64,000 bases of DNA from Bacteroidales bacterium (lineage in GTDB: Bacteria > Bacteroidota > Bacteroidia > Bacteroidales > Lentimicrobiaceae). The translations under genes were made by a program, and so were the position numbers. Shown one piece after another: positions 7,563-17,355 of this stretch. The stretch is from contig JADIZB010000039.1 in the NCBI GenBank assembly GCA_016705005.1, forward strand, positions 124,001 through 188,000, in the 5' to 3' direction. The notes below the pieces were generated by a model, which was not told where the DNA came from, made no database searches, and saw only the letters and a program-made list of their open reading frames with translations. How positions within the stretch are numbered: position 1 is the first letter of the stretch; every line of letters starts with the position of its first letter.

Positions 7563-8846
7563 ATGTACGATAAAAACCATCTACCACCTCTCGCAGAGCA
7601 ACTGCGACCATATTCCTTTGAAGGATATGTTGGTCAGCAGCACCTGGTAGGAGAAAATGGAGTCCTCAGACTTGCAGTTGAATCTGGTAATCTTCCTTCG
7701 ATGATTTTCTGGGGACCTCCCGGTGTCGGGAAAACAACACTTGCTTCAATAATATCCCATGCCCTTAACAGGCCCTTCTTCTCACTCAGCGCAATAAACT
7801 CAGGTGTAAAAGACATCAGGGAAGTTATTGAGAAAGCTGATACATCTGATTCAAATGCCATCCTTTTTATTGATGAAATTCACCGGTTCAGTAAATCCCA
7901 GCAGGATTCCCTTCTTGGTGCAGTAGAAAAGGGAATAGTAACTTTGATTGGAGCCACCACAGAAAACCCATCATTCGAGGTGATAGGTCCTTTATTATCA
8001 AGATGTCAGGTTTATATCTTAAAACCCCTGGAAGAAGCAGAATTAAGAACTATAATTACAAAAGCAGTTGAGAAGATAAGGCAAACAACTGGTCTTGAGC
8101 TCGTTATCAAGGAGGAAGAAGCGCTGATGAGAATCTCGGGAGGTGATGCAAGAAAATTATTGAATGCCATAGATATTTTGACAGGAACATCGAAGTCTCA
8201 AAACGGCAGACTTGAAATTGATAATGCCACTACGTTGTCAATTATTCAGCAAAACCTGGCGTTATATGACAAGAAGGGTGAGATGCATTATGATATTATC
8301 TCGGCATTCATCAAGTCAATGCGTGGAAGCGACCCAAATGCTGCTGTATATTGGTTGGCCAGAATGATTGAATCGGGTGAAGACCCTCTATTTATTGCCC
8401 GACGAATGCTGATTCTTGCAGCAGAGGATATTGGAAATGCAAATCCTAATGCTTTGCTTCTTGCAAATTCCTGCTTTGATGCTGTGCATAAAACCGGCTA
8501 TCCTGAATGCAGGATCATCCTTTCGCAATGTGCTACCTATCTGGCCTGTTCCCCGAAAAGTAATGCATCCTATATGGCTATTGAGAATGCGCTGCTGCTG
8601 GTGAAAACAAAAGGTGATTTGCCTGTGCCGATTCAAATCAGGAATGCACCAACAAAGTTTATGAAGAACCTGGGCTATGGGGCAGATTATAAATATGCCC
8701 ATAACTATGAAGGGAACTTTGCTGAAATGGAATTCCTGCCGGAGAAAATCAGAGGAACAAAATTATATGATCCCGGCAATAATCCGAGGGAAAGTGAATT
8801 CAGATCACGGCTAAAACAGTGCTGGAATAATAAATACGATTATTAG
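7563..8846 (+). CDS. rarA: Replication-associated recombination protein A (AAA+ ATPase)
   Basis: A 427-residue AAA+ protein of the RarA/MgsA/WRNIP1 family, which acts at stalled replication forks and interacts with single-stranded DNA-binding protein. It shows the RPYSFEGYVGQQHLVG entry motif, Walker A GPPGVGKT (51-58), Walker B LFIDEIHRF (102-110), sensor 1 GATTENPSFE and the sensor 2 region GGDARKLLN. The C-terminal tetramerisation domain is present (RGSDPNAAVYWLARM to the end). The length is typical. kdsA follows 20 bases later, probably in one transcript. Confidence 0.95.
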   Translation: MYDKNHLPPLAEQLRPYSFEGYVGQQHLVGENGVLRLAVESGNLPSMIFWGPPGVGKTTLASIISHALNRPFFSLSAINSGVKDIREVIEKADTSDSNAILFIDEIHRFSKSQQDSLLGAVEKGIVTLIGATTENPSFEVIGPLLSRCQVYILKPLEEAELRTIITKAVEKIRQTTGLELVIKEEEALMRISGGDARKLLNAIDILTGTSKSQNGRLEIDNATTLSIIQQNLALYDKKGEMHYDIISAFIKSMRGSDPNAAVYWLARMIESGEDPLFIARRMLILAAEDIGNANPNALLLANSCFDAVHKTGYPECRIILSQCATYLACSPKSNASYMAIENALLLVKTKGDLPVPIQIRNAPTKFMKNLGYGADYKYAHNYEGNFAEMEFLPEKIRGTKLYDPGNNPRESEFRSRLKQCWNNKYDY

Positions 8847-8866
8847 TCAATCAAACTCCTAGAATA

Positions 8867-9688
8867 ATGATTCCGAAAATAGAAGGCTTAACCAGTTTTG
8901 CGAATGACAATTTCTTCCTGATAGCTGGGCCATGCGTGGTTGAGAATGAATCGATGCCCTTGGAAATTGCTGTTAAAATTAAGAAACTCGCTGACCAATT
9001 TGAGATTCCATTCATCTTTAAAGCTTCTTACCGGAAAGCTAACCGGTCAAAGGCAGGGTCTTTCAGCGGAATCGGAGATCAGATTGCCCTTGAGTGTCTG
9101 GCGGCAGTAAGAAGGGAATTGGGCATTCCGGTAATCACTGATATTCATAACCCATCAGAGGCATTACTTGCCGCCAGATATACTGATGCACTTCAAATAC
9201 CTGCTTTCCTGTGCAGACAAACTGATCTGCTTGAAGCTGCCGCAGAAACGGGAAAATGGGTCAACATTAAAAAAGGACAATTTCTTTCTCCGGATTCAAT
9301 GAAATTTGCCATAGAAAAAGTTAAAGACCATGGCAACAACAACATTATGGTAACCGACCGTGGTACAATGTTCGGATATCATGACCTGATTGTTGATATG
9401 CGCTCTATACCTGAAATGCAGGAATTCAAGGTGCCTGTGATTCTTGATATTACACACTCTTTACAGCAACCCAATCAGAAGGAAGGCATAAGTGGTGGCC
9501 GACCGGCAATGATATCAACTATCGGGAAAGCAGGTATTGCAGCAGGTGCGGATGGGATATTCCTTGAAACCCACCCTGACCCGTCAACAGCAAAATCGGA
9601 TGGAGCAAATATGCTTTCGCTGAATCTGCTTGAAAAGCTTCTGCATGACCTTGTGGTTATGAGACAGGCTTATTTAAAGACAAAATGA
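8867..9688 (+). CDS. kdsA: 3-deoxy-8-phosphooctulonate synthase (KDO-8-P synthase)
   Basis: A 273-residue cytoplasmic aldolase-type enzyme that condenses phosphoenolpyruvate with arabinose-5-phosphate to KDO-8-phosphate, the first committed step to the inner-core sugar of lipopolysaccharide. Characteristic segments are IAGPCVVEN, FKASYRKANRSK (phosphate and PEP binding), QIPAFLCRQTDLL, NIKKGQFLSP, TDRGTMFGYHDL and DITHSLQQPN. The C-terminal GIFLETHPDPSTAKSDGANM is complete. It is co-directional with rarA, 20 bases after it. Confidence 0.96.
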   Translation: MIPKIEGLTSFANDNFFLIAGPCVVENESMPLEIAVKIKKLADQFEIPFIFKASYRKANRSKAGSFSGIGDQIALECLAAVRRELGIPVITDIHNPSEALLAARYTDALQIPAFLCRQTDLLEAAAETGKWVNIKKGQFLSPDSMKFAIEKVKDHGNNNIMVTDRGTMFGYHDLIVDMRSIPEMQEFKVPVILDITHSLQQPNQKEGISGGRPAMISTIGKAGIAAGADGIFLETHPDPSTAKSDGANMLSLNLLEKLLHDLVVMRQAYLKTK

Positions 9689-9705
9689 AAATTTAAATCA
9701 AGAAA

Positions 9706-10299
9706 TCAGGAAACACCTGGAAATATCAGTGAAGTTAAGATTTTTAATAAAATCTCAGAAATATATTGAATTCCAAATACTGAGATTACCAGTATTATAA
9801 CAAATCCCGGCAGTTTATTTGTCGGGGTTTGAAGCATAACCGGTAAACCTGTCCATAGAAGTACGATTGAATATAATCCCGGCAGCATGATAAAAGCAAG
9901 GGAAGAATGAAGATTAGCCAAAATGTATAATAGATATACTGGTGTATATGAATAAATTACAATCTTTCCTGATCTTGAATAGTCCTTAATAGATAAAAAA
10001 CTGCCGGATAAACCATAAACGAAAACGGTCGTCAACATGATTGTAAGCACCTGCAGGAAGATAAAAAAGCCTGTATGAATTAATGGTAATGAGAATCTGT
10101 ATGCATCAATATCAAGTACATTCCTTACGAACAGGAAACTTCCGATGAATTCAGAAACTGATCCCAGAAGAACCAATGGCAAAGCATAAGAAATAAATGT
10201 TTCTTTAAGTGTACGCTTCTCCAGATTGATCACTTTCCATTCCCATTTTGGGAAAAGAAGCATATTCCGGATTCGGCCCCGACTATTGTTACTTTCCAT
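9706..10299 (-). CDS. Yip1-like multi-pass membrane protein
   Basis: A 197-residue inner-membrane protein with about five hydrophobic segments after a basic, soluble start (FPKWEWKVINLEKRTLKETF). This leader, with its typical P-x-W-E pattern, and the segment VYGLSGSFLSIKDYSRSGKIVIYSYTP contain the features of the Yip1/YIPF superfamily (YIP1 domain) seen in many Bacteroidota genomes. The role of bacterial Yip1 proteins is unknown. It starts 14 bases after the DUF4831 gene and is probably in the same operon. Confidence 0.65.
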   Translation of the reverse strand: MESNNSRGRIRNMLLFPKWEWKVINLEKRTLKETFISYALPLVLLGSVSEFIGSFLFVRNVLDIDAYRFSLPLIHTGFFIFLQVLTIMLTTVFVYGLSGSFLSIKDYSRSGKIVIYSYTPVYLLYILANLHSSLAFIMLPGLYSIVLLWTGLPVMLQTPTNKLPGFVIILVISVFGIQYISEILLKILTSLIFPGVS

Positions 10300-10313
10300 G
10301 TTTCAATTTTTCA

Positions 10314-11492
10314 TTATTCTGAAACAGCATGGATTACATTTCCAGTTTCAGCATTAAAGCGAACATTTGACATATTTCCTGCCGGAAGGTATGTAATAAG
10401 GCCCATTTGACTGATGAACATCTGCTTTTCTGAAACCGAGACCCCTCCTATCCTTAGGGTAACTACTGCTTTTTCGGGTATCCGATAGTAAAACCCATGA
10501 AGTTTCTTTATAACCTGATCACGTTGTTTGACAAAGTCTTCAATTGCCTTATTTTGATTCAATGGGGTTATAACCAAACTCACCGACTCACCTGTAGGGC
10601 CTGCCTTATCAGAAATTCCCCTGGACTTTGAAAAGCGGCAAATGGTCTCAAGAGTTCCTTCTGCAGTAGATTCCGGAGTTACATAATAAGTATAAACCTG
10701 CACAGACTCCTTTGAATAACCTTTGAACAAAGCAAGGTATTCCCTTTCCATCCGGTTTAATTGATCAAGCATAAATTCAAGGCTTTCCTTTGAATAATTA
10801 ACTTCCTGATATCCGGTAATCAGACTGAATTTATTGTCCTCAATCCGATATATCAGATCAGCAACTTCTCTTGCCTGTTGATCTGTAGTCTTCTCAAAGA
10901 TACTTCTTTTAAGCACTTTCTCTTCTATAATCGTAGTATCTATACTGATGCGTCTGATTACTGTGTCAACTTTCTCAATAAGCACTGGTTTAAGAAGATC
11001 ACGAAATGGCTTCAGATTTTCATTTCCAAAATCCCCGGAAACGATTGCATCTCTGATTTCCTTCCTGCTTTGTCCAATATCAGCAAATCCACTGATATAC
11101 CCCTCTTCGGCCATGGTTATCATCAATGAGCGTGAATCTTTTACTTTGTCATCGATTTCAACAAAATAAAACTGTTGTGGATCAACTTCAGCAATTGATG
11201 TCATTTCAATAGGTCCGATTTTATATGAGGTTGAATTCTCATTTATTATAGTGGTTAACCCAAGCAACTTACCTGCATATTCAGCAAATGGGCCTTTAAA
11301 GTTATCTGTCTTAATAACCTCAATCTGGATTTTGATGACATTCCTGGGAAGAGAATAAATTATCCCGTCTTTTTCGGATGAAGGTTTTCCGGAACTGAAT
11401 GGCACTACATTGATTTGTCCATAAATACTTGAACTATTGATGAGTATGAGAAATACTAAACAAAAGCCGTAGATATAACCTCTTGTTTTCAT
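10314..11492 (-). CDS. DUF4831 family exported protein
   Basis: A 392-residue protein with an N-terminal signal peptide ending near SSIYGQ, so probably periplasmic or outer-membrane associated. The start of the mature protein (YSLPRNVIKIQIEV, then GPFAEYAGKLLGL) matches the DUF4831 family found mainly in Bacteroidota. The C-terminus includes YRIPEKAVVTL and SQMGLITYLP, also typical. The biochemical role is unknown. A minus-strand TAATTTTG (-7-like) at 11511-11518 lies about 20 bases before the ATG. The Yip1-like gene follows. Confidence 0.75.
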   Translation of the reverse strand: MKTRGYIYGFCLVFLILINSSSIYGQINVVPFSSGKPSSEKDGIIYSLPRNVIKIQIEVIKTDNFKGPFAEYAGKLLGLTTIINENSTSYKIGPIEMTSIAEVDPQQFYFVEIDDKVKDSRSLMITMAEEGYISGFADIGQSRKEIRDAIVSGDFGNENLKPFRDLLKPVLIEKVDTVIRRISIDTTIIEEKVLKRSIFEKTTDQQAREVADLIYRIEDNKFSLITGYQEVNYSKESLEFMLDQLNRMEREYLALFKGYSKESVQVYTYYVTPESTAEGTLETICRFSKSRGISDKAGPTGESVSLVITPLNQNKAIEDFVKQRDQVIKKLHGFYYRIPEKAVVTLRIGGVSVSEKQMFISQMGLITYLPAGNMSNVRFNAETGNVIHAVSE

Positions 11493-11915
11493 AATAACTG
11501 ATTAGGGGTTCAAAATTAGCTTTTTTATTTTAATGAAGCTTGATTTATATATCTGAAAAACATGCAAATAGGTTTACAATAAGTAAAGGTACTATTTACA
11601 GTACTATTGAATTCATTATGAGCGAAAAAAGGAAACAAAGATTATAGATCAAGGCATCTGCAGTTAAAATTACTGTGATTTTTCCCCTGCTTTGAAAATA
11701 GCCCAACTCTCAATATTTCATCTTTTATTTGACTTTTCTATATAACCCGATTCTGAGTCAGGAAAAATTGAAGAGATAACACTTGCTTAAACCAGAGAGA
11801 TTAGATTATTCCTGAATAGAGTTTAAGTCAACTCATTTCTTAATTTTAAAGTCAGAAACCTGATGATGAAATATGAACAAATATCTGTACTTTTAGGCAA
11901 ATATTTTCTTTATTC
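11493..11915. other. Intergenic region between divergent genes
   Basis: About 420 bases of AT-rich sequence. Apart from the -7-like element next to the DUF4831 gene no RNA, repeat or coding signal was recognised. Confidence 0.5.
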
Positions 11916-12281
11916 ATGAACATCAAGAACAAATCAAATTCCTCTGGACTAACTGAAACAGACGCCGATACAATATTCAGAGACAGTCCACAAAGAAGCT
12001 TCATTAAAGCCCTCACTTACAGGGTTATGGCTTCTGGAGTTATGTTTATTGTCTTCTTTATCATTTTCAGAAGCGCAACAAAGCGCACATTAAATGAAAG
12101 CCTTGGTGATGCAACGTTAATCAGTATAATAGATTTTGTTGTTAAACTGGCTATTTATTATTTCCATGAAAGAATTTGGTCAGGAATAAAATGGGGCAAA
12201 TACTGGAGAAGAAATTACTGGGCAAGAAAAGCCTGGAAGAGAGCATACAGAAAAGCTCATGCAGGAAATAATCACTTGTAA
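11916..12281 (+). CDS. DUF2061 small membrane protein
   Basis: A 121-residue protein. The core KALTYRVMASGVMF, then LNESLGDATLISIIDFVVKLAIYYFHERIW, is the DUF2061 pattern: two hydrophobic helices followed by the conserved HERIW. The N-terminal 30 residues are polar and the C-terminus is very basic and aromatic (KYWRRNYWARKAW). In other bacteria DUF2061 domains are found alone or fused to sulfate-assimilation kinases; no such gene is near here. Inner membrane; function unknown. Confidence 0.75.
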   Translation: MNIKNKSNSSGLTETDADTIFRDSPQRSFIKALTYRVMASGVMFIVFFIIFRSATKRTLNESLGDATLISIIDFVVKLAIYYFHERIWSGIKWGKYWRRNYWARKAWKRAYRKAHAGNNHL

Positions 12282-12308
12282 TTGAAAAAAAGGTTATTCA
12301 TGTAAAAG

Positions 12309-12341
12309 AATCAGCCCCGGCAAAGAATTCCGGGGCTGATT
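12309..12341. terminator. Bidirectional terminator between the DUF2061 gene and glnN
   Basis: Stem AATCAGCCCCGG with its complement around a 9-base loop, flanked by A-rich and T-rich tracts. It lies between two convergent genes and can serve both. Confidence 0.85.
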
Positions 12342-12353
12342 TTGCTTTAAAAT

Positions 12354-14543
12354 TTAACGTACAAAAAGCAGTTCCCTATATTTGGGTAATGGCCACATCT
12401 CATCGTCAACAAGTAGTTCAAGTTTATCTACATGATAGCGGATTTCCTCAAAGAATGGCAATATTTTCTCTCGATAATCAATCGCCTGTTTTTCAACATC
12501 TTCAATGCTGTTTACAACTTTTCGGGTGTCAGTCATTTTTAAAACCTGACTGCGGATCACCGAAATATGTTCGGAAATCTCACGAATGGTATCAAGTTGA
12601 TTCTTAGACAGAGCTGTGTAGGTTTTAGCATCAAGAACCTCTTTAAGACCTTTAACATTCTCAATCAACTGATTCTGATACCTGATGGCTATTGGTACAA
12701 TATGATTGATCGCCAGATCACCAAGTACCCTTGATTCTATCTGAAGCTTACGGGTGTAGTTTTCAAGTTTGATCTCATGCCTGGCGCGGACTTCTCTTTC
12801 GGTAAGTACATTATGGTCCTCAAATAACTTAATTGCCTCGTTCCTTAACAAGCTTTTCAATGCATGTGGTGTTGATGGAATGTTTGATAAACCCCGCTTT
12901 GCAGCTTCTTTTACCCATGCTTCACTGTAACTATTACCTTCGAATCTTATACGTTTCGATTCCTTTACATATTTCTTAACTACCTGAAAAATTGCATCTT
13001 CCTTCTTTACTTTTCCAGCAATTAATTTTTCGACTTCATCTCTGAACTTCTTTAGCTGATCTGCTACAATCAGATTGAGGGCTATCATCGGCTTTGCGCA
13101 GCTGGAAGATGAGCCAACAGCCCTGAACTCAAATTTATTTCCAGTAAATGCAAATGGAGAAGTTCTGTTTCTGTCGGTATTATCAAGAAGTATTTCAGGG
13201 ATTTTCGGAATGCTAATGTTCAGACCATTTCCTTCTGATTTCCTGTGGAGTGACTTTTTATCTAATTTTTCTATCTGATCTAATGTTTCAGATAACTGGG
13301 TACCAATGAAAGCTGAAATAATTGCAGGTGGAGCTTCGTGAGCCCCCAACCTAAGGTCGTTACTGGCCGATGCAATATAAGCCCTGAGAATATCTGCATG
13401 GGTATCAAGTGCCTTTAAAATCGCTGACAGGAAGACCAGAAACTGAAGGTTTGCCTGAGGGGTTTTCCCGGGAGATAAAAGATTCTCACCAGTATTGGTA
13501 CTCATAGACCAGTTGTTGTGCTTACCTGATCCATTGACTCCTGAATATGGTTTCTCATGTAAGAGCACTGTGTACCCATGACGTTTCGCAGTTTTTTCAA
13601 GCAAGTGCATCAACAACTGATTATGGTCAACAGCCACGTTAACTTCTTCATAAACCGGAGCACATTCGAACTGATTTGGTGCTACTTCATTATGCCTTGT
13701 CCTGACAGGTATGCCAAGCCTATGAGCTTCATATTCAAATTCACGCATAAAATCAATCACTTTTTCAGGAATAATCCCAAAGTAGTGATCTGAAAGTTGC
13801 TGATCCTTAGCACTTGAATGGCCGAATAATGTTCTTCCAGACAATACCAGATCGGGGCGGGCATTATATAATGCAGTATCGACAAGAAAATACTCCTGCT
13901 CCCATCCTAAGGTTGCATATACCCTGCTAACACTTTTATCAAAATACTTGCATACAGCTGTAGCTTCACGATCAAGAGCACTGGAAGCCTTAAGCAGTGG
14001 GGTCTTATAATCAAGAGCTTCACCTGTGTATGAAACAAAAATTGTTGGAATACAAAGTGTCCTTTCCATGATAAATGCCGGAGAAGTGGGATCCCAGGCT
14101 GTATAACCTCTTGCTTCAAATGTATTCCGGATTCCTCCACTGGGAAAACTTGACGCATCTGGTTCTTGCTGAATAAGCTCATTTGCATTAAAAGTCTCCA
14201 TTGCCTTTCCATCGCCTGTAGGAGAAATAAAAGCATCATGCTTTTCGGCAGTGGATCCTGTGAGCGGATGAAACCAATGTGTAAAATGGGTTGCTCCTTT
14301 GCTGAGAGCCCATGCTTTCATTGCCGAAGCAACCTGATCAGCAACACGACGATCAATCTTTTCGCCCATTTCTGCGGCCCTGACTACCGAATTAAATGCC
14401 TCTTTAGACATATATTCCTTCATAACACCACTGTTGAATGTCATTTCACCATAGTATTCCGAAATTCTTTCCGGAAAAACAGGCATCAGCCTGCGAGGAC
14501 GTGACATTGCCATTTCAAGTGCTTTAAATCTGATATTGCTCAT
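12354..14543 (-). CDS. glnN: Type III glutamine synthetase
   Basis: A 729-residue enzyme making glutamine from glutamate, ammonia and ATP. The size and motifs are those of GSIII, the form common in Bacteroidota and distinct from the GlnA type of about 450 residues. Visible are the GSIII-specific start (RPRRLMPVFPERISEYYG), ATHFTHWFHPLTG, GWEQEYFLVD, the substrate region RHNEVAPNQFECAPV, HEKPYSGVNGSGKHNNWS, and FTGNKFEFRAVGSSSSCAKP (ATP site). The long helical C-terminal extension is complete. It stands alone; no PII or AmtB gene is beside it. No clear TAnnTTTG was found upstream. Confidence 0.96.
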   Translation of the reverse strand: MSNIRFKALEMAMSRPRRLMPVFPERISEYYGEMTFNSGVMKEYMSKEAFNSVVRAAEMGEKIDRRVADQVASAMKAWALSKGATHFTHWFHPLTGSTAEKHDAFISPTGDGKAMETFNANELIQQEPDASSFPSGGIRNTFEARGYTAWDPTSPAFIMERTLCIPTIFVSYTGEALDYKTPLLKASSALDREATAVCKYFDKSVSRVYATLGWEQEYFLVDTALYNARPDLVLSGRTLFGHSSAKDQQLSDHYFGIIPEKVIDFMREFEYEAHRLGIPVRTRHNEVAPNQFECAPVYEEVNVAVDHNQLLMHLLEKTAKRHGYTVLLHEKPYSGVNGSGKHNNWSMSTNTGENLLSPGKTPQANLQFLVFLSAILKALDTHADILRAYIASASNDLRLGAHEAPPAIISAFIGTQLSETLDQIEKLDKKSLHRKSEGNGLNISIPKIPEILLDNTDRNRTSPFAFTGNKFEFRAVGSSSSCAKPMIALNLIVADQLKKFRDEVEKLIAGKVKKEDAIFQVVKKYVKESKRIRFEGNSYSEAWVKEAAKRGLSNIPSTPHALKSLLRNEAIKLFEDHNVLTEREVRARHEIKLENYTRKLQIESRVLGDLAINHIVPIAIRYQNQLIENVKGLKEVLDAKTYTALSKNQLDTIREISEHISVIRSQVLKMTDTRKVVNSIEDVEKQAIDYREKILPFFEEIRYHVDKLELLVDDEMWPLPKYRELLFVR

Positions 14544-14637
14544 ATTAACGAATTATTAATGAAACAAGAAATGAAAACAAACAGTTTTTGCTTTTGTTGG
14601 CATCCGAATGTTATTTTAATATTACCAATTTCTGTAA

Positions 14638-16089
14638 TCAGGAACCAGCACGCTTTTCCCTGAAAAGGTACAAACCTATAAAAGTCAATGCTCCATTCAG
14701 AATAAGTAATTCAAATCCAAATCTATAACCCCAAAGCCATTGAACAGAATTTACACTTAGGATATAACAAAGGATAGGAGAAATGATGGCAATAAAGGGA
14801 ACAAATCTGTCTTTAACCCTAAGTCTGGTAAACAATCCAAAAGAATACATACCAAGCAGAGGACCATATGTATATCCGGCAATAGTAAACAGTTTATCAA
14901 TCACCGCCTTATCATTTAACGATCTGAATACCAGTATACATATAAAGAAAACAACAGCTACTGACAAATGAACCACATATCTTATACTGATCCTTTGCTT
15001 TTCAGACATACCTGACTTATTGTCAAGTCCAAGGAAATCAATACTGAAGGATGTAGTAAGCGAAGTCATAGCACCATCGGCACTCGGGAAGGCCGCCGAA
15101 ATCAGTCCTACAAAGAAAACAATACCGGCAATAGAACCGAGGCTCATGGCTACTTTGGGGAAAAGTTCATCTGTTGATGAAAAAATGACTCCATTTTTCC
15201 GGGCATAAAGAAGCAGTAACGCACCCAGAAATAGAAACAAAAAATTAACGATTACGAGCACACCAGAAAAAGTGAACATGTTTTTCTGCGCTTCTTTCAA
15301 ATTTCGACAGCTCAAGTTCTTCTGCATCATTTCCTGATCCAGACCTGTCATGACAATTGTAATAAACATTCCACTAAAAAACTGCTTCAGGAAAAACCGC
15401 TGATGGTGCCAGTCAGTGAAAAACATTTTCATTGAGCCAGCTTCTTCAATCTCAGGGACAAGGCTGAATACGGATTTACCCAGATCCTGACTGATATATA
15501 CAATAGACAATACAACAGCCAGCAGCATAAATGTTGTCTGAAGTGTATCAGTCCAGATGATGGTTCTTATACCTCCCTTTAATGTGGAAATTATAATTAA
15601 AACTATAAATATCAGCACATTGATGTAAAAAGGAACATTCCATGCATCAAAAATGAATACCTGTAATACATTGACAACAAGAAACATCCTGAGTGATGCT
15701 CCCAGTGTTCGAGATAGAATGAAGAATGCAGCCCCGGTCTTGTATGACCAAAAACCAAAACGATGCTCCAGATAGGAATAGATAGAAGTTAATTTCAGTT
15801 TGTAATAAAGTGGAAGCAAAACCAATGCTATCACGAAATAACCGAAAAGGTAACCTAAAACTACAATCATATAGCTGAATTGGGTATCCTTTACCCAACC
15901 GGGAACCGACATAAAAGTAACACCTGATAAGGATGCACCAATCATTCCATAAGCTACAATAAACCAGGGTGAGGCATGATTGCCTGAGAAGAAAGTTTCG
16001 TTGGTTGATTTTCTGCTGGTTATTCCAGCAATAATGAAAAGGAGTGCAGAGTATGCAATGAAGATGGATAGAAATAAAACCGGATGCAC
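14638..16089 (-). CDS. Sodium:solute symporter (SSS family)
   Basis: A 483-residue membrane protein with about 13 hydrophobic segments, a member of the SLC5-type sodium/solute symporter family. Family marks include the start STNETFFSGNHASPWFIVAYGMIGASLSG, TLGASLRMFLV, the conserved TLKGGIRTIIWTDTLQ, and GLISAAFPSADGAMTSLTTSFSIDFLG (the sodium-site helix). The substrate cannot be told from sequence. The start codon is GTG; an in-frame stop lies a few codons upstream and no ATG is available. It begins 13 bases after gmhB, which suggests co-transcription with the heptose genes. Confidence 0.85.
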   Translation of the reverse strand: MHPVLFLSIFIAYSALLFIIAGITSRKSTNETFFSGNHASPWFIVAYGMIGASLSGVTFMSVPGWVKDTQFSYMIVVLGYLFGYFVIALVLLPLYYKLKLTSIYSYLEHRFGFWSYKTGAAFFILSRTLGASLRMFLVVNVLQVFIFDAWNVPFYINVLIFIVLIIISTLKGGIRTIIWTDTLQTTFMLLAVVLSIVYISQDLGKSVFSLVPEIEEAGSMKMFFTDWHHQRFFLKQFFSGMFITIVMTGLDQEMMQKNLSCRNLKEAQKNMFTFSGVLVIVNFLFLFLGALLLLYARKNGVIFSSTDELFPKVAMSLGSIAGIVFFVGLISAAFPSADGAMTSLTTSFSIDFLGLDNKSGMSEKQRISIRYVVHLSVAVVFFICILVFRSLNDKAVIDKLFTIAGYTYGPLLGMYSFGLFTRLRVKDRFVPFIAIISPILCYILSVNSVQWLWGYRFGFELLILNGALTFIGLYLFREKRAGS

Positions 16090-16102
16090 TTCGAAGAATT
16101 GG

Positions 16103-16654
16103 TTACAACTTCTCTATTGACTTTGCAAAGGTAATCAAATCCGGAAAAACAAAATTGATTAAATCAGGCCTTTGTCTGGCCAATAAAGCATCTCCAATAA
16201 ATACTGTTTTCATTCCCAACCTTTTACCAAACAGGATATCACTATAAGAATCGCCAACCATTATCGACTTTCTGAATGAAATATTACTAAAATCACTCCT
16301 GGCCATGAGTCCCATACCAATCCCTGGTTTTCGGGTATGATGATTTTCAGATGCCAGGTATGGTGAATAATAAACCTTGTTTATACAACCGCCTGATTTG
16401 GAAACGGCATTGAGCATATTGTCATGTATTTGATGAAGAACAGATTCAGTCATCATACCTTTACCAATTCCTTGTTGATTCGTGACAACAACAATAACTC
16501 CGAAAGACTGAGAAAATATTTTGATCGCTTCGAGACTTCCGTCAGTAAATCGAAACTCTTCCCATGTTTTAACATAATCGTCCTGGAGACGCTCATTGAT
16601 TACTCCATCCCTATCAAGGAAAAGAGTCCAGCTTTTATCGATCTTTAAATTCAT
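16103..16654 (-). CDS. gmhB: D-glycero-D-manno-heptose-1,7-bisphosphate 7-phosphatase
   Basis: A HAD-superfamily phosphatase (IIIA type, histidinol-phosphatase/GmhB group) of about 183 residues. Motif I is LFLDRDGVINE, followed by GmhB-typical WEEFRFTDGSLEAI, motif II VVVTNQQGIGKG, and motif III/IV RKPGIGMGLMAR then MVGDSYSDILFGKRLGMKTVFIG. It removes the 7-phosphate of heptose-1,7-bisphosphate before nucleotide activation. The ATG at 16654 overlaps the preceding hddC by 20 bases; an earlier ATG at 16684 would overlap by 50. It usually has a zinc-binding Cys cluster; only one nearby Cys is seen here, so the metal loop may be lost. It acts with hddA, gmhA and hddC. Confidence 0.87.
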   Translation of the reverse strand: MNLKIDKSWTLFLDRDGVINERLQDDYVKTWEEFRFTDGSLEAIKIFSQSFGVIVVVTNQQGIGKGMMTESVLHQIHDNMLNAVSKSGGCINKVYYSPYLASENHHTRKPGIGMGLMARSDFSNISFRKSIMVGDSYSDILFGKRLGMKTVFIGDALLARQRPDLINFVFPDLITFAKSIEKL

Positions 16655-17354
16655 TGAACTCGGTTTGTGCTCGCAGATAATCATCCGGTATGCCTATATC
16701 CAGGAAATAGTCATTAAAGATCTGGGCTTTGTATAATTCCGGATCCAACATCTTTGCAAACATATCTTTTTCAAGCGAAAATTTATCGGGAAGAGATAGT
16801 GATCTGAAATAACCTGCCTTAATCAGATATACTCCGCCATTTATAAGTCCGGGCATTGGCTGGTCTGACTTTTCCCTGAATGCAATGACAGAACCATTCT
16901 GGCTACAATCTATTATTCCATAGCGTGAAGCATCTGCTACATATCGCAATGCAATGCTAACCTTAGCAAGGTTTTCAATGTGCTTCTGAAAAAACCGATC
17001 AAGATTAATTCTGAAAAGAGTATCTCCATTAAGTATAAGCGCATGTGGTGTGATAACCTTATCAAATGAGAGTTTAACTGCCCCGCCTGTTCCAAGTGGT
17101 TCTGATTCTGACGCATAAACCAGGTCCAGTTTTCTGTATCTGCTCCCGAAATGATTTTCGATTGCAGTACTGAGGTAACCTGTGGAAAGGATCACTCTTT
17201 TAAAACCGAAATGACTGATAAAATCCAACTGATACTCCAGAAATGGTCTGCCATTTACCGGCGCCATTGCTTTTGGCAGATTCTGGATGGACTCTCTGAG
17301 CCTGGTTCCAAAGCCACCAGCAAGGATAATAATATCAGGAAACTCCATGAACAT
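16635..17354 (-). CDS. hddC: D-glycero-D-manno-heptose-1-phosphate guanylyltransferase-like nucleotidyltransferase
   Basis: A protein of about 239 residues with a nucleotidyltransferase fold: the signature IILAGGFGTRLR with NLPKAMAPVNGRPFLEYQLD, and the metal-binding LILNGDTLFRI. Specificity for GDP-heptose is inferred from its place between gmhA and gmhB. The ATG at 17354 starts one base after the gmhA stop; a second in-frame ATG is two codons later. The alternative of mannose-1-phosphate guanylyltransferase is less likely in this setting. It transfers GMP from GTP to D-glycero-alpha-D-manno-heptose-1-phosphate. Confidence 0.83.
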   Translation of the reverse strand: MFMEFPDIIILAGGFGTRLRESIQNLPKAMAPVNGRPFLEYQLDFISHFGFKRVILSTGYLSTAIENHFGSRYRKLDLVYASESEPLGTGGAVKLSFDKVITPHALILNGDTLFRINLDRFFQKHIENLAKVSIALRYVADASRYGIIDCSQNGSVIAFREKSDQPMPGLINGGVYLIKAGYFRSLSLPDKFSLEKDMFAKMLDPELYKAQIFNDYFLDIGIPDDYLRAQTEFNEFKDR

Positions 17355-17355
17355 C